DNA of 60,000 nt. Origin: Symsagittifera roscoffensis (taxonomy: Eukaryota > Xenacoelomorpha > Acoela > Convolutidae). This document shows positions 27,052-38,374 of this stretch, piece by piece. Below the pieces are notes generated by a model. That model saw only the letters and a program-made list of their open reading frames with translations, had not been told where the DNA came from and ran no database searches. The stretch's first letter is position 1, and each line of letters begins with the position of its first letter. The position numbers and the translations under genes were made by a program. The DNA is taken from NCBI RefSeq assembly GCF_963678635.1, contig NC_087069.1, positions 18,514,660 to 18,574,659 of the forward strand, read 5' to 3'.

Positions 27052-30000
27052 ATTTTCATATACGTTTTAACGATACGAAGAACGATTTTTTCCATACACG
27101 TTTTAACGATATGGAAAACGTTATTTTTCATATATGTTTAAACGATATGGAAAACGATATTTTTCATATAAGTTTTAACAATATGGAAAACAATTTTTTT
27201 CATATAGGTTTGAACGATATGGAAAACGATATTTTTCATGTACGTTTTAACGATATCGAAAACGATATTTTTCTTTTCCGTTTTAACGATACGAAAAATA
27301 ATTTTTTTCATACACCGTTTTGACGATTTGGAAAACAATTTTTTTTTCTTTTACCATTTTAACGATATGGAAAACGATAACTTTCATATATCGTTTCAAT
27401 GATATGGAAAACGATATTTCTCATATACCGTTTTAACGATATGGAAAACAATTTTTTTCAAATACCGTTTTAACGATATGGAAAACGATATTGTCCATAT
27501 ACGTTTAAACGATATGGAAAACAATTTATTTCATGTATCGTTTAGATGATATGGAAAACGATATTTTTCATATGAGTTTTAACAACATGGAAAACAATAT
27601 TTTTCAAATACCGTTTTAACGATATGGAAAACGATATTGTCCATATACGTTTAAACGATATGGAAAACAATTTATTTCATGAATCGTTTGGATGATTTGG
27701 AAAACGATATTTTTCATATACGTTTCAACGATATCGAAAACATTATTTTTCTTTTAAGTTTTAACGATATGGAGAACGATTTTTTATATATATACCGTTT
27801 AAACAATATGGAAAACGATATTTTCCATATACATTTGAACGATATGGAAAACGATAACTTTCATATATCGTTTTAATGATATGGAAAACGATATTTCTCA
27901 TATACCGTTTTAACGATATGGAAAACAATTTTTTCAAATACCGTTTTAACGATATGGAAAACGATATTGTCCATATACGTTTAAACGATATGGAAAACAA
28001 TTTATTTCATGAATCGTTTGGATGATTTGGAAAACGATATTTTTCATATACGTTTCAACGATATCGAAAACATTATTTTTCTTTTACGTTTTAACGATAT
28101 GGAGAACGATTTTTTATATATATACCGTTTAAACAATATGGAAAACGATATTTTCCATATACATTTGAACGATATGGAAAACGATAACTTTCATATATCG
28201 TTTCAATGATATGGAAAACGATATTTCTCATATACCGTTTTAACGATATGGAAGACAATTTTTTTCAAATACCGTTTTAACGATATGGAAAACGATATTG
28301 TCCATATACGTTTAAACGATATGGAAAACAATTTATTTCATGTATCGTTTAGATGATATGGAAAACGATATTTTTCATATGAGTTTTAACAACATGGAAA
28401 ACAATATTTTTCAAATACCGTTTTAACGATATGGAAAACGATATTGTCCATATACGTTTAAACGATATGGAAAACAATTTATTTCATGAATCGTTTGGAT
28501 GATTTGGAAAACGATATTTTTCATATACGTTTCAACGATATCGAAAACATTATTTTTCTTTTACGTTTTAACGATATGGAGAACGATTTTTTATATATAT
28601 ACCGTTTAAACAATATGGAAAACGATATTTTCCATATACATTTGAACGATATGGAAAACGATAACTTTCATATATCGTTTTAATGATATGGAAAACGATA
28701 TTTCTCATATACCGTTTTAACGATATGGAAAACAATTTTTTCAAATACCGTTTTAACGATATGGAAAACGATATTGTCCATATACGTTTAAACGATATGG
28801 AAAACAATTTATTTCATGAATCGTTTGGATGATTTGGAAAACGATATTTTTCATATACGTTTCAACGATATCGAAAACATTATTTTTCTTTCACGTTTTA
28901 ACGATATGGAGAACGATTTTTTATATAAACATACCGTTTAAACAATATGGAAAACGATATTTTTCATATACGTTTGAACAATATGGAAAACGATAACTTT
29001 CTTATATCGTTTTAATGATATGGAAATTGATATTTTTCATATACCGTTTTAACGATATGGAAAACGATTTGTTTCATATACCGTTTCAACGATTTGGAAA
29101 ACGATATTGTCCATATACGTTTAAATGATATGGAAGACGATTTATTTCATTTATCGTTTTAATGATACGGAAATCGATATTTTTCATATACTGTTTTAAC
29201 GATATGGAAAACGATTTTTTCATATACCGTTTTAACGATATGGAAAACGATATTTTCCACATACGTTTGAACGATATGGAAAACGATAACTTTCATATAT
29301 CGTTTCAATGATATGGAAAACGATATTTCTCATATACCGTTTTAACGATATGGAAAACAATTTTTTTCAAATACCGTTTTAACGATATGGAAAACGATAT
29401 TGTCCATATACGTTTAAACGATATGGAAAACAATTTATTTCATGAATCGTTTGGATGATTTGGAAAACGATATTTTTCATATACGTTTAAACGATATGGA
29501 AAACGATTTATTTCATGTATCGTTTAGATGATATGGAAAACGATATTTTTCATATGAGTTTTAACAACATGGAAAACAATATTTTTCAAATACCGTTTTA
29601 ACGATATGGAAAACGATATTGTCCATATACGTTTAAACGATATGGAAAACATTTTATTTCATGAATCGTTTGGATGATTTGGAAAACGATATTTTTCATA
29701 TACGTTTCAACGATATCGAAAACATTATTTTTCTTTTACGTTTTAACGATATGGAGAACGATTTTTTATATATATATACCGTTTAAACAATATGGAAAAC
29801 GATATTTTCCATATACATTTGAACAAGATGGAAAACGATAACTTTCTTATATCGTTTTAATGATATGGAAATTGATATTTTTCATATACCGTTTTAACGA
29901 TATGGAAAACGATTTGTTTCATATACCGTTTCAACGATTTGGAAAACGATATTGTCCATATACGTTTAAATGATATGGAAGACGATTTATTTCATGTATC

Positions 30001-32162
30001 GTTTTAATGATACGGAAATCGATATTTTTCATATACTGTTTTAACGATATGGAAAACGATTTTTTCATATACCGTTTTAACGATATGGAAAACGATATTT
30101 TCCACATACGTTTGAACGATATGGAAAACGATAATTTTCATATATCGTTTTAATGATCTGGAAAACGATTGTTTTCATACACGTTTTAACGATATGGAAA
30201 ACGTTTTTTCACATACGTTTAAGCGATATGGAAAACTATATTTTTCATATACCGTTTTAACGATATGGAAAACGATATTTTCCACATACGTTTGAACGAT
30301 ATGAAAAACGATAATTTTCCTATATCGTTTTAATGATCTGGAAAGAGATTTTTTTCATATACGTTTAAACGATATGGAAAACAATATTTTTCATGTAGGG
30401 TTAAACGATATGGAAAACGATATTTTTCTTATACGTTTTAACGACATCGAAAAAGATATTTTTCATATATCGTTTTAACGATATGGAAAACAATGTTTTC
30501 CATATGCGTTTAAACGATATGGAAAACGATATTTTTCATATATCATTTTAGCGATATGGAAAACAATTTTTTTCATAAACGTTTAAATGTTATGGAAAAG
30601 ATTATTTTTCATATACGTTTAAACGATATGGAAAAAGATATTTTTCATGTACGTTTTAGCGATATGGAAAACGATATTTCTCATATACCGTTTTAACGAT
30701 ATGGAAAACAATTTTTTCAAATACCGTTTTAACGATATGGAAAACGATATTGTCCATATACGTTTAAACGATATGGAAAACGATTTATTTCATGTATCGT
30801 TTAGATGATATGGAAAACGATATTTTTCATATGAGTTTTAACAACATGGAAAACAATATTTTTCAAATACCGTTTTAACGATATGGAAAACGATATTGTC
30901 CATATACGTTTAAACGATATGGAAAACAATTTATTTCATGAATCGTTTGGATGATTTGAAAAAACGATATTTTTCATATACGTTTCAACGATATCGAAAA
31001 CATTATTTTTCTTTTACGTTTTAACGATATGGAGAACGATTTTTTATATATATATATACCGTTTAAACAATATGGAAAACGATATTTTTCATATACGTTT
31101 GAACAATATGGAAAACGATAACTTTCTTATATCGTTTTAATGATATGGAAATTGATATTTTTCATATACCGTTTTAACGATATGGAAAACGATTTGTTTC
31201 ATATACCGTTTCAACGATTTGGAAAACGATATTGTCCATATACGTTTAAATGATATGGAAGACGATTTATTTCTTGTATCGTTTTAATGATACGGAAATC
31301 GATATTTTTCATACAATGTTTTAACGATATAGAAAACGATTTTTTCATATACCGTTTTAACGATATGGAAAACGATATTTTCCACATACGTTTGAACGAT
31401 ATGGAAAACGATAACTTTTTTATATCGTTTAATGATATGGAAAACGATATTTCTCATATACCGTTTTAACGATATGGAAAACGATTTTTTCATATACCGT
31501 TTTAACGATATGGAAAACGATATTTTCCACATACGTTTGAACGATATGGAAAACGATAATTTTCATATATCGTTTTAATGATCTGGAAATCGATTGTTTT
31601 CATACACGTTTTAACGATATGGAAAACTTTTTTTTCACATACGTTTAAGCGATATGGAAAACTATATTTTTCATATACCGTTTTAACGATATTTAAAACG
31701 ATATTTTCCTTATACGTTTGAGCGATATGAAAAACGATAATTTTCCTATATCGTTTTAATGATCTGGAAAACGATTTTTTTCATATACGTTTAAACGATA
31801 TGGAAAACAATATTTTTCATGTAGGGTTAAACGATATGGAAAACGATATTTTTCTTATACGTTTTAACGACATCGAAAAAGATATTTTTCATATATCGTT
31901 TTAACGATATGGAAAACAATGTTTTCCATATGCGTTTAAACGATATGGAAAACGATATTTTCCATATATCATTTTAGCGATATGGAAAACAATTTTTTTC
32001 ATAAACGTTTAAATGTTATGGAAAAGATTATTTTTCATATACGTTTAAACGATATGGAAAAAGATATTTTTCATGTACGTTTTAGCGATATGGAAAACGA
32101 TATTTTTCATATACTGTTTTAAGGATATGGAAAACGATATTTTTCATAAACCGTTTTAATGA
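27052..32162. repeat. 36-bp monomer satellite, right block
   Basis: About 140 monomers of the same family. Multi-monomer blocks repeat, for example landmarks at 27679, 28009 and 28486 (spacings about 330 and 477 bp), the same step sizes as elsewhere in the array. It reaches island 4 at 32163. Confidence 0.95.
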
Positions 32163-32391
32163 ACCATTTCGACTTTTTTTGATAAACATATGTGTCCTAC
32201 TATGTTTATCCGATAAGAGACACGATGCTGTCTCTTATTTTGATACTGTCATTGCAAAAACCTTTAACCCATATATTTATTTTAATGTTTCCGTCTATAT
32301 ATCACATTGAAGCCCTTTTAGTCGGTGAATATATATATTTAATCAGCTACTATTATATAGCGCTAATATTTAGCGCTTATTTTCCCGATTT
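32163..32391 (+). repeat. Non-satellite island 4, island-specific part
   Basis: This is the right-hand edge of the array. It carries the same island-specific sequence as islands 1-3, with the same ATAAGAGACA / TGTCTCTTAT inverted repeat, and leads straight into a dispersed element that here continues to its 3' end. Confidence 0.8.
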
Positions 32392-32763
32392 TCGATACGA
32401 AAGTAACGGAATATTTGTGCTCGGGTTGGTTTTTTTTCCTTTAGACAATTTTCGACTTACTAACTAGCCATTTTTGACGGAATTTATTTAAATCATTCGA
32501 AAGCTATTGTTGTCCTGAGCTTAAATTTGATAAAATATTTCACCTGTAATCGTTTTTCATTAAGTTATGAATGTTTAAAGATTGCAACTTTGGCCATTTT
32601 GGTTAATTTGGGATAATTAACGCGCGATATAATTCGCGCTATTAAGGCGTAAGCGGAGATTTAATCCGTCTTAGAAATCGTTACAAATTGGTTGAAATTT
32701 CTTATGTTGTATATGTTATTACAGCTCCATAAACGTTAAAAGGCCTAATTCGAGCAGTCTTGT
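32392..32763 (+). mobile_element. Helentron/HINE-like element, internally shortened, with both ends
   Basis: This copy starts at ttcccgattttcgatacg and ends at ...cgagcagtcttg. It has the palindromic middle (gcgcgatataattcgcgc), the 'aagcggagatttaatccg' block and the 'gctccataaacgttaaaagg' 3' block. It is about 370 bp against about 530 bp for full copies, because most of the segment between the two last blocks is missing. It is the only island-associated copy with a 3' end, so islands 1-3 look like amplified fragments of this junction. Confidence 0.75.
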
Positions 32764-32881
32764 CACACTTGTCTTTAATTACAGTATACTTTTTGAAATC
32801 CTCATTCGTGTGCCGTTATTTTATACTGTCATTGCATTTTAATTACTTTTGTCAAGTGAAAATTTCTTAAATTGTCTTTAG
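32764..32881 (+). other. Acceptor side of the giant intron
   Basis: About 118 bp of ordinary intron ending in the acceptor ...aattgtctttag at 32881. It contains 'atactgtcattgca' (from 32823), a string also found in the islands of the array. Confidence 0.6.
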
Positions 32882-33067
32882 AAGTAGCTCGTGTCCTTGA
32901 CTCTTTGACCTTGAGTGACTCTACCGCGACTTCACTTACCATCAGTGGATTTGGAGTGACCTCTGGCAACTTCCGTTCTCTAAACATCACACTTCGAGGG
33001 ATTTGTTTTTCAATGTCTTCATTTTTTTTGCAAACGTCCACCCCTTTTGATTGGGATTGGTACAATA
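32882..33067 (+). CDS. Receptor-like gene, exon C: start of second FN3-like domain (3' end uncertain)
   Basis: The exon follows acceptor ...gtctttag and enters in phase 1, as exon B requires. The first residues (ARVLDSLTL, then TSLTISG) have the A and B strand pattern seen at the same place in exon A (LTSLTIKG), so a second FN3 domain begins here. The frame stays open to a TGA at 33073. The next exon needs a phase 1 donor, and the candidates are after 32944 (atca/gtggat), 32974 (weak), 33004 (weak) and 33067 (aata/gtgact). The coordinate given is the longest. The part beyond about 33000 is T-rich and looks less like coding sequence, so a shorter exon is quite possible. Confidence 0.55.
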
Positions 33068-33351
33068 GTGACTGACTGAATGTTATTAGTTATATTCAGA
33101 AGAGAAAAACCAAAGACCAAAGTGTACCTGGTTTCCTGGTTAGTAATCGCACTCGTTTGAAAAATGAAAAAGGAATCGATTCAACAATTGGCAAAAAGGT
33201 TGTTTAATCGTTTGGAGATTGTGATAAATTTGTGATTCAAGGTTATTTGATTTGAAGGGTTGACCTTACTCTATCTTTTGTGAGCGTTATGTTTTTTCAC
33301 GATGCTATCATGAGGTGACACTGTAAAGTAAATTCTTCCTTCCTTAACTAG

Positions 33352-33552
33352 GAGCGTGTGCGGCCGACAAATCAATCCTGCACAAAATCTACCATTACTA
33401 CTACCCTTACCATGACTCAGACTCTCACACCGAGAAATTTACTGATCTGAAAGCGCGATGCGACTACTATGTGTCCTACTATGCTTCATGTAATGCTGAT
33501 GAAAACGTAGAATATTCAGCACGAAGCGTCGAAACTGTTTTCACCACTCCTG
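33352..33552 (+). CDS. Receptor-like gene, exon D: rest of second FN3-like domain
   Basis: A 201-bp exon from acceptor ...ccttaactag to donor cctg/gtaagt, phase 1 in and out, about 67 residues. It aligns by pattern with the later strands of FN3 domain 1: a C strand with many aromatics (KIYHYYYPY), a polar loop (HDSDSHTEKF), the F strand with paired tyrosines (CDYYVSYYASC), and a G strand (SVETVFTTP). The acceptor is followed three bases later by a second AG (tag then gag), so two start points differing by one codon are possible. An in-frame TAA just upstream rules out an earlier start. Four cysteines are present. Confidence 0.75.
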
Positions 33553-34671
33553 GTAAGTCTAAGAACTTAAGTGAAATCTCTGATTCGAGGAGCTTGAAAA
33601 AAGATGAGCCATTTTGACGCTATTTCGAATTATTCTAATCAATCGGACCCACCTGACATTTATTCATGGTTTCTGATACAAAAAATTTTAAAATAACAGA
33701 CGAAACTAAAACAAACCCGAACACAAAGCTCTTTCCCATTTCCGAAGTCGGAACGAACATAACAGCAATCTTATGCATATTTTTTTCCATTTAATTCCTA
33801 TGGTTTTTCAAACTCTTGTCTTTTTCAATTTGTTGTTTCAAAAAAGCTCTTATGTATACAATTTTTGATATATTCAAGATAGTCTCCTCATTGTCATGTC
33901 ACGCATACAACATATCAGGTTTATTCGTTGCATTCTTGCTGCAGTTATTGCAGTGGCGTCAAGGTCGCCCACCAGCCGTGCTAAGCTATCTCACATGGTG
34001 CTAAAACTTTTGTTCATCTGTCTGTCCATCTGTGTTGAGATACAGACCTACTCTTTTTTGTTACGTTAGTTAACAAAACTATTATCCTTATACACATTAA
34101 AAGCCTTTGGTCACTAAAGGTCAACTCTGGATCGGATAAGATCCCTTATAAGTACAATCTTACTTATATACTACAGTTGTAGTTATTTAGTTCGACTCTT
34201 CGATTTTATCGAGTTTTGGCAGTCCCTGAGTTCGGTAGCCCGGCAGCCCCTGTATATGTCACTCATAGAACCATGAAATACCTTTCATCTGATGGGGTTG
34301 CGCGAAACTTGAACTAAGGGTTATTATGTTATAATATTTATAAACATATATAGTTTACCATGTTATTACGGTCAAAAGACGGTGATTCATGACAGCCTCT
34401 TATTTGTAGCGATGAAGTTTACAGATCATAACTGGGAACAACAAGTTCCAAAACGGGTGTTTCTTCACTAAGTTTAAGTCGTAGTTAGCTAGTTCTACGG
34501 TTTATCAATCCGCTTGGACTCTAATTTTCTTAGAACTGAATACAAAAAAATCTACGGAGATACAAAGGCACAAAAGAAAAAAGATAAGTGAGAAATCAAG
34601 AAGAAAGAGTAGGCTGGAAAAACAAGGTCCTAAAAGCAAGGCAAGATGGGTGTGCTGTGCAACTTACTTAC
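33553..34671 (+). other. Intron sequence, no firm feature
   Basis: The intron opens with a strong donor (gtaagtct). Between about 33950 and 34300 the sequence is less AT-rich and contains 'ctgtctgtccatctgtg' and a TATAAG-like stretch near 34147, as worn transposon ends often do, but no terminal repeats or frames could be matched. I see no supported gene on the plus strand. Confidence 0.5.
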
Positions 34672-34867
34672 TTGGTGAGATGCTGACCCCAAAGTCCAAA
34701 ACAAAATTATAGATTCCAGAATCCTCAACAGATTTGGTAGAAAACCTGGAGGACGCAGTCTTAATAACAAAATTCATCGACTTCGAAAGATACAATCTTG
34801 TATGCACTAAGTAGAAAATTGGGAAATTTGCAATTCCATGCGGACTTTGTCGAACTGTTACCTGAGA
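34672..34867 (-). CDS. Candidate exon of a nested minus-strand gene (FN3- or Ig-like fragment)
   Basis: On the minus strand a 196-bp open segment is bounded by a good acceptor (branch-like gactaatc, a T-rich stretch, then ...tccgcgcag) and a near-perfect donor (ccaa/gtaagtaag). It enters in phase 0 and leaves in phase 1, exactly the phases of exon B of the receptor. It encodes about 65 residues that end SVEDSGIYNFVLDFG then VSISPS. The acid-serine-glycine, one residue, tyrosine motif fits either an Ig F strand lacking its cysteine or an FN3 F-G hairpin. The remainder is not recognised. No partner exon was found, so it may be a lone relic or chance. Confidence 0.35.
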
Positions 34868-36435
34868 CTGCGCGGAAAGTCGAATCATCAATGAAAAAAT
34901 GATTAGTCGAATCATCAATGAATCATCAACATGATCAATGAAAAAATGTCCGAGAAGTGCTAAGAAAAAGACGCTCACCTTCGGACGCGTATGATCACGC
35001 AAAAAAGAGAGAAAGGAATAGATCACAAAAAAAACAACGAAGACCAACTCAATCAAAACATCATGTTTTCTACTTAAGTCAGAAGAGGACCCATGGGATT
35101 CATACAACTAAATTGTTGCGAAAGCAAAAAATTTCAAAACAAGAGAAGAAAACGATAAAAGAGAGGAAGACCAATTTTTCACGAGGAAATCAAAAAAACA
35201 CACAAAATCATAAAAACTTTAGTTTAATCAAACAGGATAATGAAAGTGGAAGGAAGACTCTTTGGATAAATTTTCTACATTCGTGTTCCACAAAAGACAA
35301 AATTTGCGCAAAATGTGCAAAAAGGGACCTTTTGTAAAGGTATATAGATCAATAAAAGTTAAATGCACACAAAAACAAGAAGAGCAACATGAGAAAAAAA
35401 GAACAGAAAAAGGCAGAATTATATTACACAGATCCAGTGGCATCTCCATGTTTACGAGCTCAGACAGATGAGAAGTTTTTCTAAACACTTTTTCTACCTT
35501 ATCTATTGGCAATACCGGAAGCATTCAAAATCAAAATCAACAACCAGCAAGGCCACAAAAGATGATTTGAACAGACAGAGAGTGAACATTTAAAAAAAAA
35601 TGGAAAATCTATTTGCAATTGCGGAATCTGGCAACCCATTGTCATATTCGAAAAATCGAACAAAAAATGCGCAGAGACTAAAAAAACACGGTATTACAGC
35701 AACTTTCAAGATTATCTAACCAGAAGAACCCGCACGCCAATGTTATTATTTTGCAGTCTAGTCATCAAAATAGCCCAAAACCAGGGCATCCGATAACCAT
35801 GCGGAAAAAAATGAAAAAAACTCAGGAAAACTAAGTAATTGTTAATTTCTTTCGTGGAAGGCCATTATAGCACTAAATGCTTGAATAGGTCCACCAAGTC
35901 CAGCGTCTATAACCAAACCGAAATTTTAAGGGCTTCAAAACACGAAAGATTTTGACAACGACCACAAGAACAAATTTTAACAAATCAAATGCACACAAAT
36001 ATTCAACCTTACATAACTATCTTTCCTTAAAAGCTAAGAAACTACGCATTTCTATGAAATTGAGCGTTACAGATGAATTGATTTAATTCAATCCTTTCGT
36101 GCATATAGAGTGCAATTTCGGAGCCGTTATTGGCTGGCTTTCCCACCTTGTATGAAAGACTCCACAAAAATTCATGTGGCTGGTGACGCACAGCATGCAA
36201 TTATAAACCATCTTCTTAGCACAAAAACCGTGCTCCACAATGAAAAAAAATCATTGTGATTCAGATTTCTCCATTCAGCAACTCTATTTTTGTACAAAAC
36301 GAAAAATATTCATTCAATAATGGCTTGCATACAGTCTTTCTCAATCAACAATTTTGTTATTTTTTCATCAGCTCGAAATTTTTTTTCATATAATTTTTCC
36401 TTCAATAGAGGAAAAAATTTTGATATAATATTATT
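34868..36435 (+). other. Intron sequence, A-rich, no supported gene
   Basis: This stretch is strongly A-rich on the plus strand from about 34957 to 35700, which creates a lysine- and arginine-rich frame of 126 codons (34957-35337) with no recognisable domain. Near 34880-34940 the string 'gaatcatcaatga' is repeated a few times. Nothing else was supported before the dispersed element at 36436. Confidence 0.5.
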
Positions 36436-37233
36436 GTTCCGACTTTCGATACGAGGTGGGTTTTTTTTTCTTCAGACAAATTTCGACTTTTTAACTAGCC
36501 GTTTTTGACGGAATTTTTTATCATTCAAAAGCTATTGTTGTCCTGAGCTTGAATTTGAAAAGATATTTTACCTGTGACCATTTTTTGTAAAGTTTAAAGA
36601 TTGCCATTTTGGCCCATTTGGGACAATTAACAGGCGATAAATTTCGCGCTATTAACGCGTAGGCGAGATTTAATCCGTCTTGGAAATTTTTCCAAACTGG
36701 TTCAAGGAAGCTTATATGCCACAATTGACTTGTTAATAGGCGCAAAATCTATCACTTGGTCCTTAATATGACGTGTGGGGGGATGTTTTTAAACAAAATC
36801 TCAAATTTTTTCAAAAAATTTTAAAATTTTTTTTATTACATTGAAATTTTTTTCTTTATTATTGCTCCATAGGCCTTGAAAGGCAGTTGGGGGTTTAAAG
36901 ATTGCTATTTTGGCCAATTTGGGACAATTAACGCGCGATATATTTCGCGCTATTAACGCGTACGCGGAGATTTAATCCGTCCTAGAAATCGTTCCAAATT
37001 GGTTGAAAGAAGCTTATTTGCCATGATTCGTTTGTTTCAAGGAGCGAAATTTATTCTTTTGTAGTTTATATGGCGCGTGGGTAGATGATTTTCTTAGAGA
37101 AAATTTTAAATTAAAAAAAAATCTTTTTTTCTATTACATTTAAATTGTTAATGATATTTATGTTCTTACTGCTCCATAAACTTTAAAAGGCAGTCGGAAC
37201 GTTCAGGGCTTGGCCCTGATACGAGCAGCCTTG
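36436..37233 (+). mobile_element. Helentron/HINE-like elements, chimeric pair
   Basis: The first copy starts ttgttccgactttcg, lacks the 'aagtaacgg' part next to the start, and runs to ...gaaaggcagt at about 36888. There it jumps to 'tgggggtttaaag', an internal point of a second copy, which continues to a full 3' end (ttcagggcttggccctg, then cgagcagccttg) at 37233. The join suggests unequal recombination between neighbouring copies or insertion followed by deletion. Confidence 0.8.
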
Positions 37234-37327
37234 TTTCAGTTTTGCTATCAATCGATAACCACACTCGGGCATTGCGTTGCTTGAGTGTCAGAAGCTCTGT
37301 AATTTTTCGTTTATACATTTTAGTATT

Positions 37328-37505
37328 GTTCCGACTTTTGTAACTAAAGTAACAGGATATTTGTGCTCGGGGGGGGGGGGGGGGGGTTTCAGACAAACTT
37401 CGACTTTTTAACTAGACATTTTTGACGGCTTTTTTTAATCTTTCTAAAAAATATTATTGTCCCGAGCTTAAATTTGAAAAAAAAATCAGCTGTGATCATT
37501 TTTTC
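37328..37505 (+). mobile_element. Helentron/HINE-like element, 5' fragment with an 18-G run
   Basis: This fragment starts gttccgactttt and follows the family order to about '...gtgatcatttt', then loses similarity. The place that reads ctcggggtggg in other copies has become an uninterrupted run of 18 G (37369-37386). The 3' half is absent; instead 'gcttaaagctcgcc'-like words repeat three times at 37513-37553. Confidence 0.75.
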
Positions 37506-38374
37506 TAAGGTTCGCTTAAAGCTCGCCTTAAAGTTCGGCTTAAAGCTCGCCCGCACTCCGTAAAAAGAGAAAATAATCAATTATATTACAATTACATTTG
37601 TACTTTTATCGAAACTACAATTCACCATCAGCGCCAAGTTTAGATATGTTCAAACGGTTTATAATCTACTAAAATGTTCACATTTTTTGTGACAAATTAA
37701 AAATTTATGCCTAATTATAATTGATTAAATTTTTCCAAGAATTTTTCACAATCCCTTATAATATGAAAACTGATATGTCTTATCATACTGCAGCTCATCT
37801 GAACAAAAAGTTTTACCAAGAAAAGTAGTTTTTATAAAGATATCTTCATGTTAGTTGAAAGGTTCCCAGAGTAATTGAAAAGCAACTTTTCTAAACAAAT
37901 CATTAAACTACAGCAGTGTGTTGATTTGGTGGTTTTCAAAAAAATTTAAAATGTGCATCATGAAATAACTGTAGTTGTGAAGGAATGAAAAAAAACGCTA
38001 TAAATTTGAATTGATTTGAAAACTGTTAAAACATTTTCCCATTTTTCGCATTAACAAACGTGCACAAAAAGCATAAAATATAAGAAACTCAGATGTAAGA
38101 TTGAAAACAAAATGGGCAAACAAAAGTTATTATAATCGATTATAATGAATTTTTTTCTGCAAAAATGGAATTACAAATCCGGATAAAAATAATCGACTAC
38201 AATTGACTCGTAAAATAGATGGAGAAATAATTGATTAAAAACCTTTAAAATGTATTTTAATTGATAAGAATTTGATTTTAAACAGAGAAATTATATTCAA
38301 TTATAAATTGATTGAAATCAATTTTTTCTCAATTTTAGTAAGATTGGTACTGAAATCACAATTTAGTCGATTAT
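37506..38374 (+). other. AT-rich intron sequence, no feature seen
   Basis: Very AT-rich, with repeated 'ataatcgattataat'-type words between about 38120 and 38300. No coding frame, hairpin or transposon end could be supported. Confidence 0.5.

Noticed and set aside
8096-32162. Dozens of 60-121 codon frames on both strands in the satellite
   Set aside because: They follow from a 36-bp repeat without stops; the peptides are 12-residue repeats on both strands and end at random indels.
32829-33065. 78-codon minus-strand frame opposite the 32882 exon
   Set aside because: It is a shadow of the FN3 exon; the plus strand has the matching acceptor and phase.
33950-34300. Solo LTR of a retrotransposon
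   Set aside because: A TATA-like word and a less AT-rich stretch are present, but no paired ends, target duplication or primer-binding site could be found.
34957-35337. 126-codon lysine- and arginine-rich plus-strand frame
   Set aside because: It is explained by A-rich composition; no domain and no splice context for the host gene. It also overlaps the upstream end of the minus-strand frame.
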